Origin: Clostridia bacterium
GTDB lineage: Bacteria > Bacillota > Clostridia > Christensenellales > Borkfalkiaceae
Length of the DNA stretch: 64,000 nt
Assembly: GCA_900770945.1 (NCBI GenBank)
Contig: CAAGME010000048.1
Span: 1 to 64,000 of the forward strand
Direction: 5' to 3'
The notes under the pieces are model-generated. The model had not been told where the DNA came from and made no database searches. It saw nothing but the letters and a program-made list of their open reading frames with translations. The position numbers and the translations under genes are program-made. This document shows positions 31,494 through 39,273 of this stretch, in pieces; within the stretch, counting starts at the first letter, position 1, and each line of letters starts with the position of its first letter.

Positions 31494-32792
31494 TTATTTT
31501 TGAGGAAAAACTATATCGAGAGTAAACATTCCGTCGCTAAACGAACACTCCATTGCCCCGCCATACTTTTCGACGGTTATTTTTATGCTTTTCATTCCGT
31601 AGCCATGATAGGACTTATCTTTTCCCGTAACGGGTAATCCGTTAATAAATTCGGGCGAAGCGTCGCAATAGTTTTCAATCTTTATCGTGACGGCGGCGGA
31701 ATACTTCATAATATCGAGGCAAACGACGCGCTTAGACTCGTCTTTGAATTTTTCGACGCACTCTATGGCGTTTGACAAGGCGTTCCCGAACAACGTGTAC
31801 ACGTCCGCCTCTTTCATGAAGGAAAGACTGACTCCGTTCACGACGCAATTCAGCTTAACGCCGCGCTTTAAGCAATAAAAATTTTTCTCGGTCAAAACCG
31901 TGTCGAGCGCGACGTTACCGGTTTTTACAACGCACTCGTAAGACAAAACGGCGTTTTTAGATTCTTCGTCCACAATCGGAACGGCGGATTGTGTTACGAG
32001 ATGTTTCAGGTCGTGGTACTTAACATTTAATATTTCCGCATTTTCGCGATAAATTTTGTAATGCTCCTCTTCGCGCCTGTTTATCTCTCGAATCGTATCC
32101 GCTTCGCTCTGCGCCATGTCTTCGCGAGTAAAGCTCGAATAAAGATTGAGAACGAAAACGCAAGTTATAATAGCGTATACCGTTTCTGCAATCTTCGCGG
32201 TAAAACTCCTTGTCGGGTCGTCCGTGCAAATTCGTGAAACGCCTATAAGCGCAAGGACTATTACTAAAGAAAACACAACCTTCTTTTTTGTCGTTCTTTT
32301 GTTTTCGATTGCTTGTTTGCCTTTTATCAGTAAAAAATACGCAACGACGTAAATGAGAATGCAAAAAACAAATTCGGCAAAATACCCTACGTACACTTTC
32401 GTTTCGCCTAAAACAAACAACGTAAGCCACGCCGCGTTCACGGCAAGGTGTTGCGTTGCATATGCGACCGAACAATTGAACATTACCGTAAACAACGGCT
32501 CTTCATAAGAAAAACACATTGCCACAATCGTAGCGAACAAAATAAAAACGTACAGAAAAAACTTAAAAAGCGAAGCTTGCGCGCCCGTAACGGTGCTTCC
32601 GTAACTGAAAGTATACCCGGTGATTTTGTAATATAAAGCGATAACGAGCAACGCCGAAAAAACAACGCAAGCGGCTGAGCCTAAAAATCTCAGCACAAAG
32701 TTCTTTCTTTTTTCGAACCGTAGCGCAAACGTATATTCCGCAAGCATAATTTCGGCAACCATCAAAGGAATTGCTATCAAAGATTCTAACAT
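31494..32792 (-). CDS. GHKL-family sensor histidine kinase (module B)
   Basis: A 432-residue paralogue of the module A kinase. Six or seven membrane segments occupy about 1-215, then a coiled segment and the phosphoacceptor His260 in NVKYHDLKHLV. The HATPase domain has TLFGNALSNAIE (Asn337 region; the usual following Asp is Ser here) and HGYGMKSI, then KYGGAME. It overlaps the response regulator by 7 nt. The lack of an extracellular sensor domain suggests that the membrane-embedded part detects the cue, possibly together with the small membrane proteins. Confidence 0.92.
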   Translation of the reverse strand: MLESLIAIPLMVAEIMLAEYTFALRFEKRKNFVLRFLGSAACVVFSALLVIALYYKITGYTFSYGSTVTGAQASLFKFFLYVFILFATIVAMCFSYEEPLFTVMFNCSVAYATQHLAVNAAWLTLFVLGETKVYVGYFAEFVFCILIYVVAYFLLIKGKQAIENKRTTKKKVVFSLVIVLALIGVSRICTDDPTRSFTAKIAETVYAIITCVFVLNLYSSFTREDMAQSEADTIREINRREEEHYKIYRENAEILNVKYHDLKHLVTQSAVPIVDEESKNAVLSYECVVKTGNVALDTVLTEKNFYCLKRGVKLNCVVNGVSLSFMKEADVYTLFGNALSNAIECVEKFKDESKRVVCLDIMKYSAAVTIKIENYCDASPEFINGLPVTGKDKSYHGYGMKSIKITVEKYGGAMECSFSDGMFTLDIVFPQK

Positions 32793-33502
32793 TTATTGCC
32801 TCCGAGAAAGCGCGCGTAAGACAAAAGAAAGTTTTGCCTTTTTCCTCTCGAAACGGACAACTCGTTTCCCGCGACGACGACGCTTGCGGGTTTTATTTCG
32901 TCAACGTAACGCAAATTGACAAGGTAGCAGCTGTTACACCTTTCAAAACCGTTGCCGGAAAGCGTTAAGTAAATTTCATCCATACTGCCGCGCAAAGAAA
33001 ATTCCTCGTTGAAACAATGAAACCACAAGTTGTGCTTCACGATTTCGACGTAAATTATATCCTTGATTATAATTTTTTTTGGAGTTTTGTTAAGTGTGAC
33101 CGTTATATAATCGTCGCTTTTACTTCTTGCGACTTTTCGATAAAGCCTGTCGAACTTCATCTTGAAGCTTCCGTAATCGAGCGGCTTAACGATATAGTCG
33201 TACGCCTGAACGGAATAACCTTCTATCGCGTACTCTTTCATGCTCGTTATAAAAACAATCGTTACTCCCGAATCCTTTTTCCGGATTTCTTTCGCAACGG
33301 ATATGCCGTTAAGACCGGGCAAACCGACGTCGAGAAACACTATGTCGAAGTCGGGGCAAAACTCGTCCGCAAAAGTTTTTCCGTTACTGAACTCTTTCAC
33401 GATAAAAGAGTCCCCTTCCCGTTTTTCAAACGTGTTCAAATATTTTTTAAGCCTTTCTCTTTCAAAGGAATCGTCTTCGACTACTGCAATACGAAAAACC
33501 AT
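32786..33502 (-). CDS. LytTR-family response regulator (module B)
   Basis: A 238-residue regulator with receiver motifs EDD (about 9-11), phosphoacceptor Asp58 in VFLDVGLPGLNG, FITS and the YIVKP lysine, and a LytTR domain from about 135 (DIIYVEIVKHNLWFH, CNSCYLVNLRY, LSVSRGKRQNF). It is clearly paralogous to the module A regulator. GGTGG lies shortly before the ATG. It is co-translated with its kinase. Confidence 0.94.
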   Translation of the reverse strand: MVFRIAVVEDDSFERERLKKYLNTFEKREGDSFIVKEFSNGKTFADEFCPDFDIVFLDVGLPGLNGISVAKEIRKKDSGVTIVFITSMKEYAIEGYSVQAYDYIVKPLDYGSFKMKFDRLYRKVARSKSDDYITVTLNKTPKKIIIKDIIYVEIVKHNLWFHCFNEEFSLRGSMDEIYLTLSGNGFERCNSCYLVNLRYVDEIKPASVVVAGNELSVSRGKRQNFLLSYARFLGGNKC

Positions 33503-33523
33503 ATAACCACCGCCTTCGGGTGT

Positions 33524-33552
33524 ATTTTAACACACAATAAAAGGCTTGTCAA
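33524..33552 (-). promoter_or_regulatory. Promoter of the module B regulator-kinase operon
   Basis: Minus-strand TTGACA (33547-33552) and TAAAAT (33524-33529) with 17 bp between them; the leader is about 20 nt. Unlike module A, no clear 9-N12-9 direct repeat is seen at the usual distance upstream. Confidence 0.78.
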
Positions 33553-33587
33553 TAGTTTTTTTGCGATACGCTCCCTTCTTGCGTGCG

Positions 33588-33608
33588 CGTAAAATCTATG
33601 ATTTTACG
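33588..33608. repeat. Perfect inverted repeat upstream of the module B regulator promoter
   Basis: CGTAAAATC-TAT-GATTTTACG is a perfect 9-bp inverted repeat 35 bp upstream of the -35. Its AAAATC core also occurs in the module B direct repeat. It has no T run and so does not look like a terminator; it may be an operator. Confidence 0.5.
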
Positions 33609-33641
33609 AAAAATTTTGTTTAGGGACTGCATTTCTTGAGT

Positions 33642-33670
33642 AAAAAACAACGCCCGCGAAAACGCGGGCG
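33642..33670 (-). terminator. Terminator of the conventional GH3 gene
   Basis: CGCCCGCG (33651-33658) and CGCGGGCG (33663-33670) form an 8-bp GC stem with a 4-nt loop, followed on the minus strand by GTTG and six T. It is 25 nt after the GH3 stop. Confidence 0.88.
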
Positions 33671-33695
33671 CAAGTTTCGGTTGTCGTTCAACCGG

Positions 33696-36164
33696 TTAAT
33701 TTTCTTTCTTATTTTCGGTTTCTTCTTTCTTTTCGGCTTTTAATTGCTCTTTATTCTGCTTTTTTGCTTCCTTTTCGGAATCTTCCTCGCTCTTGAAGAA
33801 AAGCCCTAAGCCTTTAAAGAAATGACCGTTGAAAATGGTAATCATACCGTCGAGCTTGTTTCTACCCATGCCGCCAAACTTGGCAAGACCTCTCACCGGT
33901 TGGTGAATTACGCCCATTACAAGCGTGTTTGCCATCGTTCTGTTGCCGATTGCTTTCATAAACCAAACGGCAAAACGCATTAAGGACGAGAAGAATCTGC
34001 CTACCCAGCCGGGAGCGTATCTTAAATCGGACACGGTTGCGTTTTCGTCGATTATCATTCTGTTTTTCTTGTAGAAAGCGTATTCCGACTGCGGAATGGG
34101 TCTGCCGATAAGTTTTTCGAATTCCTCATCCGAAACGTGCGTGATTCTACCCGTATAGTAAGACGGCAAGTCTTCTTTCGTGTACGGATTCGGCGCGGCG
34201 GTGCCTTTGACGAAAAGTTCGCCCTTTAAGCGGATATCTTCGACGGATGCACCGATATAAATCTGATAGGTTCCTTCTTCGATTTCGAACTTGTTGGTTT
34301 TTACGTTAAAATAACGGAAAGACTTATCGTCGAACGGGATATGAATTTCCTTTGATTCGCCCGGTTTAAGCGAAACTTTTTTGAAGCCTTTGAGTTCTTT
34401 TTTTGGGCGGAAAATTTCTCCGTCTTCCTTGCCGATATAAAGCTGAACGGCTTCTTTGCCCGCGACTTCGCCGACGTTTTTAACGGTGAGCGCAACGCCC
34501 TCGTCGTTTACTTTCAAATCGGAATATTCAAACTTGGTGTAGGAAAGACCGTAGCCGAACGGATAGGAAACCTTTACGCCGACCGTGTCGTAATACCTAT
34601 AACCTATATAAAGCCCCTCTCTGTACTCTGCGGTGAGTTTTTCGCCGGGGAAGTACGCCGCCGTCGGGCAAGATTCGTACTTAGCGGGGAAAGTTTCGGT
34701 CAATTTGCCGCTCGGGTTTACCTTACCGGTAATGATATCGAGCTGAGCGCGCGCACCGGCTTGACCGCCGAGGCAGCCGTAAACGAGCGCGTCCGCGCCC
34801 TTAGCCCATTCGATTTCGACCGCGCTTCCGCAAGAAAGAACGATAACGACGTTCGGGCAAACGGCCCTTACGGCGCGATACAAAGATATCTGGTTTTCGG
34901 GGAAGGAAATATGTTCTCTGTCGAGACCTTCCGCTTCGGTAACTTCGTCAAGCCCCAAAAAGAGTATGGCAACGTCGGCTTTTTCCGCGAGCTTGACCGC
35001 TTTCTTTTTAAGTCCGTCGTTCTTTTTGCCGTACCTGTCGAAGCCCTTTTCGGTCCCTACCACGTTGAGCGCGTAGTCTTTTATAATTTCGCTCGTTTTA
35101 TCGAGCTTTGTCGGGTTGACTATAGACGAACCCGCACCCTGATAACGAGGAGAATCTACGTAATCGCCGATTATTGCGACCTTCACACCTTCTTTAAGCG
35201 GGAGTACGCCGTTGTTTTCCAAAAGAACGACGCTTTCTTCCGCGCACTTCAACGCGAGCGCGTGGTGTGCTTCGACGTCGAATTTACCGGTAGATTCGCC
35301 TTTTGTCGTTCTTTCGATAAGCGTAAGCACTCTTTCCACGCACTTATCGACGGCTGCTTCTTCGAGCTTGCCTTCTTTTACGGCTTTGACGATTTCGTCT
35401 ACACCGTACTTGCAGGACGGCATTTCGAGATCCCCGCCCGCTTTTATAGATTCTACGCGGTCGTTTGAGCCGCCCCAGTCGGAAATAACCGTACCGTCAA
35501 AGCCCCATTCGTCGCGTAAAATTTCTTGTAACAAGTGGTAATTTTCGTGCGCGTAAACGCCGTTTATCTTGTTGTAAGAAGACATTATTGATTCTGTTTT
35601 GCCTTCCTTAACAGCCATTTCGAAAGCTTCGAGGTATATTTCTCTGAACGTTCTTTCATCAAGGACGGAGTCGGAAGACATACGGCGAAGTTCCTGGTTG
35701 TTGCACGCAAAGTGCTTAACGCAAGCCGCAGTGCCGTTTTTTTGAATACCCCTTATGTATGCGGAAGCCATTTTACCCGCTATGTACGGGTCTTCTGAAA
35801 AGTATTCGAAGTTTCTTCCGCAACGCGGGTTGCGCTTCATGCAGACGCCCGGTCCCAAAAGAACGTTTGCGCCGAGAGCTTTTGCTTCGTCGCCCAAAGC
35901 CTCGCCCATTTCTTCGCCGAGTTCCTCGTTCCAACTGTTCGCCATTGTGGCTGCCGTCGGAAAGCAGGTTGCGGGAATGGATTGGTTAAGTCCGAGATGG
36001 TCGGCTGCGGCGGCTTGTTTTCTCAAACCGTGAGGACCGTCCGAAAGGAAAATACTTTTGATACCGAGGGCTTCGAAGTCAAGCGTTTGCCAAAAATCTT
36101 TACCCGTAAGTATCGCTGCTTTTTCCTGAAGCGTCATTTTACCGATAGTTTCTTTTATATTCAT
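33696..36164 (-). CDS. GH3 beta-glycosidase, conventional domain order, with C-terminal extension
   Basis: An 822-residue family 3 glycoside hydrolase without a signal peptide, so probably cytosolic or peripheral. The TIM barrel (about 1-300) has SDGPHGLRKQ, GPGVCMKRNPRCGRNFEYFSEDP, VKHFACNNQE and the nucleophile Asp in GTVISDWGG (about residue 230). The alpha/beta sandwich (about 310-540) has VTEAEGLDRE with the acid/base Glu, and the FnIII domain covers about 570-665. A further 150 residues follow, with an amphipathic/hydrophobic stretch near WVGRFFSSLMRFAVWFM and a highly charged Lys/Glu tail; these are not part of the usual enzyme and may bind the membrane. The ATG at 36164 follows GGTGAG. 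It could finish the breakdown of oligosaccharides released by the two surface enzymes. Confidence 0.93.
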   Translation of the reverse strand: MNIKETIGKMTLQEKAAILTGKDFWQTLDFEALGIKSIFLSDGPHGLRKQAAAADHLGLNQSIPATCFPTAATMANSWNEELGEEMGEALGDEAKALGANVLLGPGVCMKRNPRCGRNFEYFSEDPYIAGKMASAYIRGIQKNGTAACVKHFACNNQELRRMSSDSVLDERTFREIYLEAFEMAVKEGKTESIMSSYNKINGVYAHENYHLLQEILRDEWGFDGTVISDWGGSNDRVESIKAGGDLEMPSCKYGVDEIVKAVKEGKLEEAAVDKCVERVLTLIERTTKGESTGKFDVEAHHALALKCAEESVVLLENNGVLPLKEGVKVAIIGDYVDSPRYQGAGSSIVNPTKLDKTSEIIKDYALNVVGTEKGFDRYGKKNDGLKKKAVKLAEKADVAILFLGLDEVTEAEGLDREHISFPENQISLYRAVRAVCPNVVIVLSCGSAVEIEWAKGADALVYGCLGGQAGARAQLDIITGKVNPSGKLTETFPAKYESCPTAAYFPGEKLTAEYREGLYIGYRYYDTVGVKVSYPFGYGLSYTKFEYSDLKVNDEGVALTVKNVGEVAGKEAVQLYIGKEDGEIFRPKKELKGFKKVSLKPGESKEIHIPFDDKSFRYFNVKTNKFEIEEGTYQIYIGASVEDIRLKGELFVKGTAAPNPYTKEDLPSYYTGRITHVSDEEFEKLIGRPIPQSEYAFYKKNRMIIDENATVSDLRYAPGWVGRFFSSLMRFAVWFMKAIGNRTMANTLVMGVIHQPVRGLAKFGGMGRNKLDGMITIFNGHFFKGLGLFFKSEEDSEKEAKKQNKEQLKAEKKEETENKKEN

Positions 36165-36210
36165 ATTCTCACCGCGAGCGCAGACGCGCTCATTTTTTTT
36201 ATGCACGTCA

Positions 36211-36239
36211 ATAATAACACAAAAAAAATAATTTGTAAA
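36211..36239 (-). promoter_or_regulatory. Promoter of the conventional GH3 gene, with a weak LytTR-like pair upstream
   Basis: Minus-strand TTTACA (36234-36239) and TATTAT (36211-36216) are 17 bp apart. In the same register as the LytTR sites (9 bp upstream of the -35, 21 bp apart) lie CACAAATTG (36249-36257) and CGTAATCGG (36270-36278). The second matches the module B unit CAAAATCGG at 7 of 9 positions, the first at only 5, so the link to the module B regulator is tentative. Confidence 0.55.
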
Positions 36240-36359
36240 CACTTATTGCACAAATTGACGGTTTTACGACGTAATCGGTAAAAAATTTTTTTCAAAAGTT
36301 TAAAATTATAACCAATTACCCGTTTTTACGAGCAAAAAACGCTATTACCGAAATAAGTA

Positions 36360-36388
36360 TTGACAAAGCGAAATAAAAGTGCTAAACT
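36360..36388 (+). promoter_or_regulatory. glf promoter
   Basis: TTGACA (36360-36365) and TAAACT (36383-36388), 17 bp apart, upstream of the plus-strand glf gene. Confidence 0.7.
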
Positions 36389-36414
36389 AAAAGAAAAAAA
36401 GGAATACCTTTAAA

Positions 36415-37512
36415 ATGAAATATGATTTTTTGATAGTGGGAAGCGGACTTTTCGGTGCGACGGTCGCGCATGAGATGACAAAAAAAGGCAAACGTTGCCT
36501 CGTCATTGACAAAAGAAAAAACATCGGCGGCAACGTTTACACGGAAGAAGTCGAGGGCATAAACGTTCACCGCTTCGGCGCGCACATCTTCCACACTTCC
36601 GACGAAAAGGTCTGGAAGTACGTCAACGACCTCGTTCCGTTCAACGACTTTATCAATTCACCAATCGCCGACTACCACGGAGAAAGATATCATCTCCCGT
36701 TCAACATGAACACCTTCACGGAGCTTTGGAAGGACGTTAAAACGCCCGAACAGGCAAAGGCAAGGATTGCCGAGCAAGTAGAAAAATCGGGCATAAAAGA
36801 CCCGAAAAACCTTGAAGAAAAGGCAATAACGCTTGTCGGTACGGATATTTACGAAAAGCTTGTTAAAGGTTACACCGAAAAGCAATGGGGCAGACCTTGC
36901 TCCGCGCTTCCGGCGTTCATTATAACCCGCCTCCCGTTGCGCTTCACTTTTAACAACAATTACTTCAACGATATATACCAGGGTATTCCTATCGGCGGAT
37001 ACACTAAGCTTGTCGAAAAACTGCTTGACGGCAGCGAAGTTTTGCTCGATACCGATTATAAGGAATTTGTCGCCAAAAACGGAGAGGTCGCGCCGGTTAC
37101 GATATATACGGGTACAATCGACGGATTTTTCGATTACAAGCTCGGCAAGCTCGAATACAGAACTCTTCGCTTTGAAACGGAAATACTCGATATCCCGGAC
37201 TTTCAGCACAATGCCGTCGTAAACTATACCGACAGAGAAACGCCGTACACAAGGATTATTGAACACAAACACTTTGAAAACACCGTTTCGCCTAAGACCG
37301 TCATAACGCGCGAATACCCCGCCGAATACACTTTCGGCGACGAACCGTATTACCCCATCAACGACGAAAAGAACGGAACGCTGTACAAACAATATAAAGA
37401 ATTAGCCGACAAAACCCCGAACGTCGTTTTCGGCGGAAGGCTCGGCGGATACGCTTATTACGATATGGACAAAACCATCATAAAAGCACTTGAACTTTGT
37501 GAAAAACTTTGA
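36415..37512 (+). CDS. glf: UDP-galactopyranose mutase
   Basis: Glf interconverts UDP-galactopyranose and UDP-galactofuranose through a reduced flavin, supplying Galf for cell-surface polysaccharides. The 365-residue protein starts with the FAD dinucleotide motif GSGLFGATVAHE, followed by IDKRKNIGGNVY, HRFGAHIFHT (near residue 60), GYTEKQWG, and the C-terminal FGGRLGGYAYYDMD with the conserved Arg that contacts the substrate. Length and motifs are typical. It is monocistronic and bounded by a terminator. GGA precedes the ATG at a rather long spacing. Confidence 0.97.
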   Translation: MKYDFLIVGSGLFGATVAHEMTKKGKRCLVIDKRKNIGGNVYTEEVEGINVHRFGAHIFHTSDEKVWKYVNDLVPFNDFINSPIADYHGERYHLPFNMNTFTELWKDVKTPEQAKARIAEQVEKSGIKDPKNLEEKAITLVGTDIYEKLVKGYTEKQWGRPCSALPAFIITRLPLRFTFNNNYFNDIYQGIPIGGYTKLVEKLLDGSEVLLDTDYKEFVAKNGEVAPVTIYTGTIDGFFDYKLGKLEYRTLRFETEILDIPDFQHNAVVNYTDRETPYTRIIEHKHFENTVSPKTVITREYPAEYTFGDEPYYPINDEKNGTLYKQYKELADKTPNVVFGGRLGGYAYYDMDKTIIKALELCEKL

Positions 37513-37542
37513 ACTTTAACGTAAAAACTAAATTTTAAGCAT

Positions 37543-37581
37543 AAAAGCCCCGAGGTTTGTTGAATAAATCTCGGGGCTTTT
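37543..37581. terminator. Bidirectional terminator between glf and the coiled-coil protein gene
   Basis: AAAAGCCCCGAG (37543-37554) pairs with CTCGGGGCTTTT (37570-37581) and the stem extends inward. A/T runs on both sides allow it to act for both convergent genes. Confidence 0.9.
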
Positions 37582-37592
37582 CTTTTGCGGAT

Positions 37593-38492
37593 TTAGTTTT
37601 TTTCGCCCTTGTCGTCATGACTGATGAAAAACTTTTCAGCTTTTTCTCCGCAAGCAGAGTGACATGAAGAGCAATCGTGCGAGCAGTGCGAATGGCTGTG
37701 TTCGTGTTTATGCTCGATTTTATCTTTGTACGCCGCAATAAACGCATCTTTATTAAAATCGGTAAGGCGCATATCGAGGTTAATCATCTTCAAAAACGGA
37801 AGTTCGCCGTCATACTCGGTTATCCCGAACGCCGCGGCAAGCGCGTCTATCTCGTCGCGATAAGCAAAAGTTAAGCTCGCAAGCGAATTTTTGCTTTCGC
37901 CGAAAACTAATTTTTCAACGGCTTTCAGCTCGTCTTTTTTTGAGTCGGCAATAGCGGCAAGCTTTGAAACAATCTCGTCAAGCTCCTTTTTCTTTTGACT
38001 CATGAGCGAAAAATTATCGAGATTCTTTTTTGTTATTTCTTTTAAGACTTCGCCCATTTTTTCGCGTATTTCGGCTCTTTCCTGCTCATCGGCACATTCG
38101 ATAAGGGCTTCCTTCAAGGTCGTAAGTTCGTCTTTAAGATTAACCATTTCTTCGCTTTCGCTCAATTTGTCGCGAAGCGAAGTTATTTCGTTGCGTTTTA
38201 AAATCGCCTCGTCGTTAAGGCGAGAATACTCGTCGCCCAAAATAACGGCGGCTTTTTCTTTTAAAGTGCTTTTCGCCCTTTCGAAGATATCGCAAAATTC
38301 CGAAAGATACCTTTCGTCAAGCTCGTTTTTTAATTGCGAATACTCTTTAAAAAGTTCCGCGTTGTCTTTATGTTCAGTCATACCGTTTGCGGGCAAAACC
38401 CGTCCCCCGTAGAATAATCCGTACGCGGCGGCAAGCATTAAAAGCACCGCCACGATTGCAGCCATCGCCGCAAAAGTTCTTTTTTCGCGCAT
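37593..38492 (-). CDS. Membrane-anchored coiled-coil protein with His/Cys-rich C-terminal tail
   Basis: A 299-residue protein of unknown function. An N-terminal membrane segment (about 7-29) is followed by a long, charged, heptad-like coiled-coil region (about 42-195), a short less-charged domain, and a tail rich in His and Cys (HKHEHSHSHCSHDCSSCHSAC, about 261-281, a probable metal-binding stretch). The layout recalls periplasmic or surface heavy-metal sensors or chaperones such as CnrX/ZraP-like proteins, but in a Gram-positive it would face the cell wall; this is only an analogy. GGAGGAAG lies just before the ATG. A CDF cation transporter lies about 7 kb away on the same strand. Confidence 0.78.
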   Translation of the reverse strand: MREKRTFAAMAAIVAVLLMLAAAYGLFYGGRVLPANGMTEHKDNAELFKEYSQLKNELDERYLSEFCDIFERAKSTLKEKAAVILGDEYSRLNDEAILKRNEITSLRDKLSESEEMVNLKDELTTLKEALIECADEQERAEIREKMGEVLKEITKKNLDNFSLMSQKKKELDEIVSKLAAIADSKKDELKAVEKLVFGESKNSLASLTFAYRDEIDALAAAFGITEYDGELPFLKMINLDMRLTDFNKDAFIAAYKDKIEHKHEHSHSHCSHDCSSCHSACGEKAEKFFISHDDKGEKN

Positions 38493-38568
38493 TCTTCCTC
38501 CGTAAATATGTAGTAAAAAATACGGTCCTCGCGAAAAATAAGCAAATAAAACGCCGTAATGCGAAATA

Positions 38569-39270
38569 TCAGACGTTTTTTAAGTAGTAAATTTCTTCCT
38601 TTGTAAGCGGGCGGTATTCGCCGCGATTTAATCCTCGCAGCGCAAGGTCGCCTATTTTTACGCGCTTTAAAAAGATTACCTCTTTACCGACGGCTTCGAA
38701 CATTTTTCTTACCTGTCTGTTGCGCCCTTCCGTAATGGTAACGGAAACTTTCGTTTCGGTCTTTGTTTCGTCGACTATTCTTACCGCGGATTTTTTTGTT
38801 CTCACTCCGTCGACTTCAACGCCGCCGCGAAGCCGAGCGAGCATATTTTCTGTAAGAACGCCTTCGATTTTAGCAACGTAAGTTTTAGGCACTTCGTTGA
38901 CGGGGTGCGTAAGCCTTTGCGCAAGTTCGCCGTCGTTTGTTATAATCAAAAGTCCCTCGGTGTCGTAATCGAGCCTGCCTACGGGATAAAGCCTGTCGCC
39001 CTTTTTCGGAAGCAAGTCCATAACGGTTTTTCTGCCCTTGTCGTCTTTTACCGTGGTAACATAGCCCTTGGGTTTGTTAAGCATATAATATGAATACTTT
39101 TTTACGGGGCGCACAATGCTTCCGTCCACGGTAACGGTATCGCCGTCCTCGACTTCGCTGCCGAGAGTTGCCGTTTTTCCGTTGATAAGCACTCGTCTTT
39201 CCTCTATCATTGCGTCGGAAGCTCGGCGGGAAGCAACCCCCGATTCCGCTAAATATTTGTTGATTCTCAT
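38569..39270 (-). CDS. rluB: RsuA/RluB-family pseudouridine synthase
   Basis: A 233-residue rRNA pseudouridine synthase. The S4 domain is at about 1-60 (MRINKYLAESGVASRR) and the catalytic domain has the LNKPKGYVTT loop, GRLDYDTEGLL with the catalytic Asp, and GRNRQVRKMFEAVG. Firmicutes proteins of this type modify 23S rRNA position 2605-equivalent uridines. GAGGTGG lies upstream. It is the last gene of the dacF cluster, separated by 3 nt. Confidence 0.93.
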   Translation of the reverse strand: MRINKYLAESGVASRRASDAMIEERRVLINGKTATLGSEVEDGDTVTVDGSIVRPVKKYSYYMLNKPKGYVTTVKDDKGRKTVMDLLPKKGDRLYPVGRLDYDTEGLLIITNDGELAQRLTHPVNEVPKTYVAKIEGVLTENMLARLRGGVEVDGVRTKKSAVRIVDETKTETKVSVTITEGRNRQVRKMFEAVGKEVIFLKRVKIGDLALRGLNRGEYRPLTKEEIYYLKNV

Positions 39271-39273
39271 GCG

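Noticed and set aside
33553..33591. LytTR direct repeat at the module B regulator promoter
   Set aside because: TTGCGATACG and TTGCGTGCGC look alike but are 18 bp apart and do not fall in the 9-bp register; in the proper register the halves do not match.
14816..36164. Prophage, integrative element or genomic island with integrase
   Set aside because: No integrase, transposase, phage structural gene or attachment-site duplication was seen within or at the edges of the carbohydrate island.
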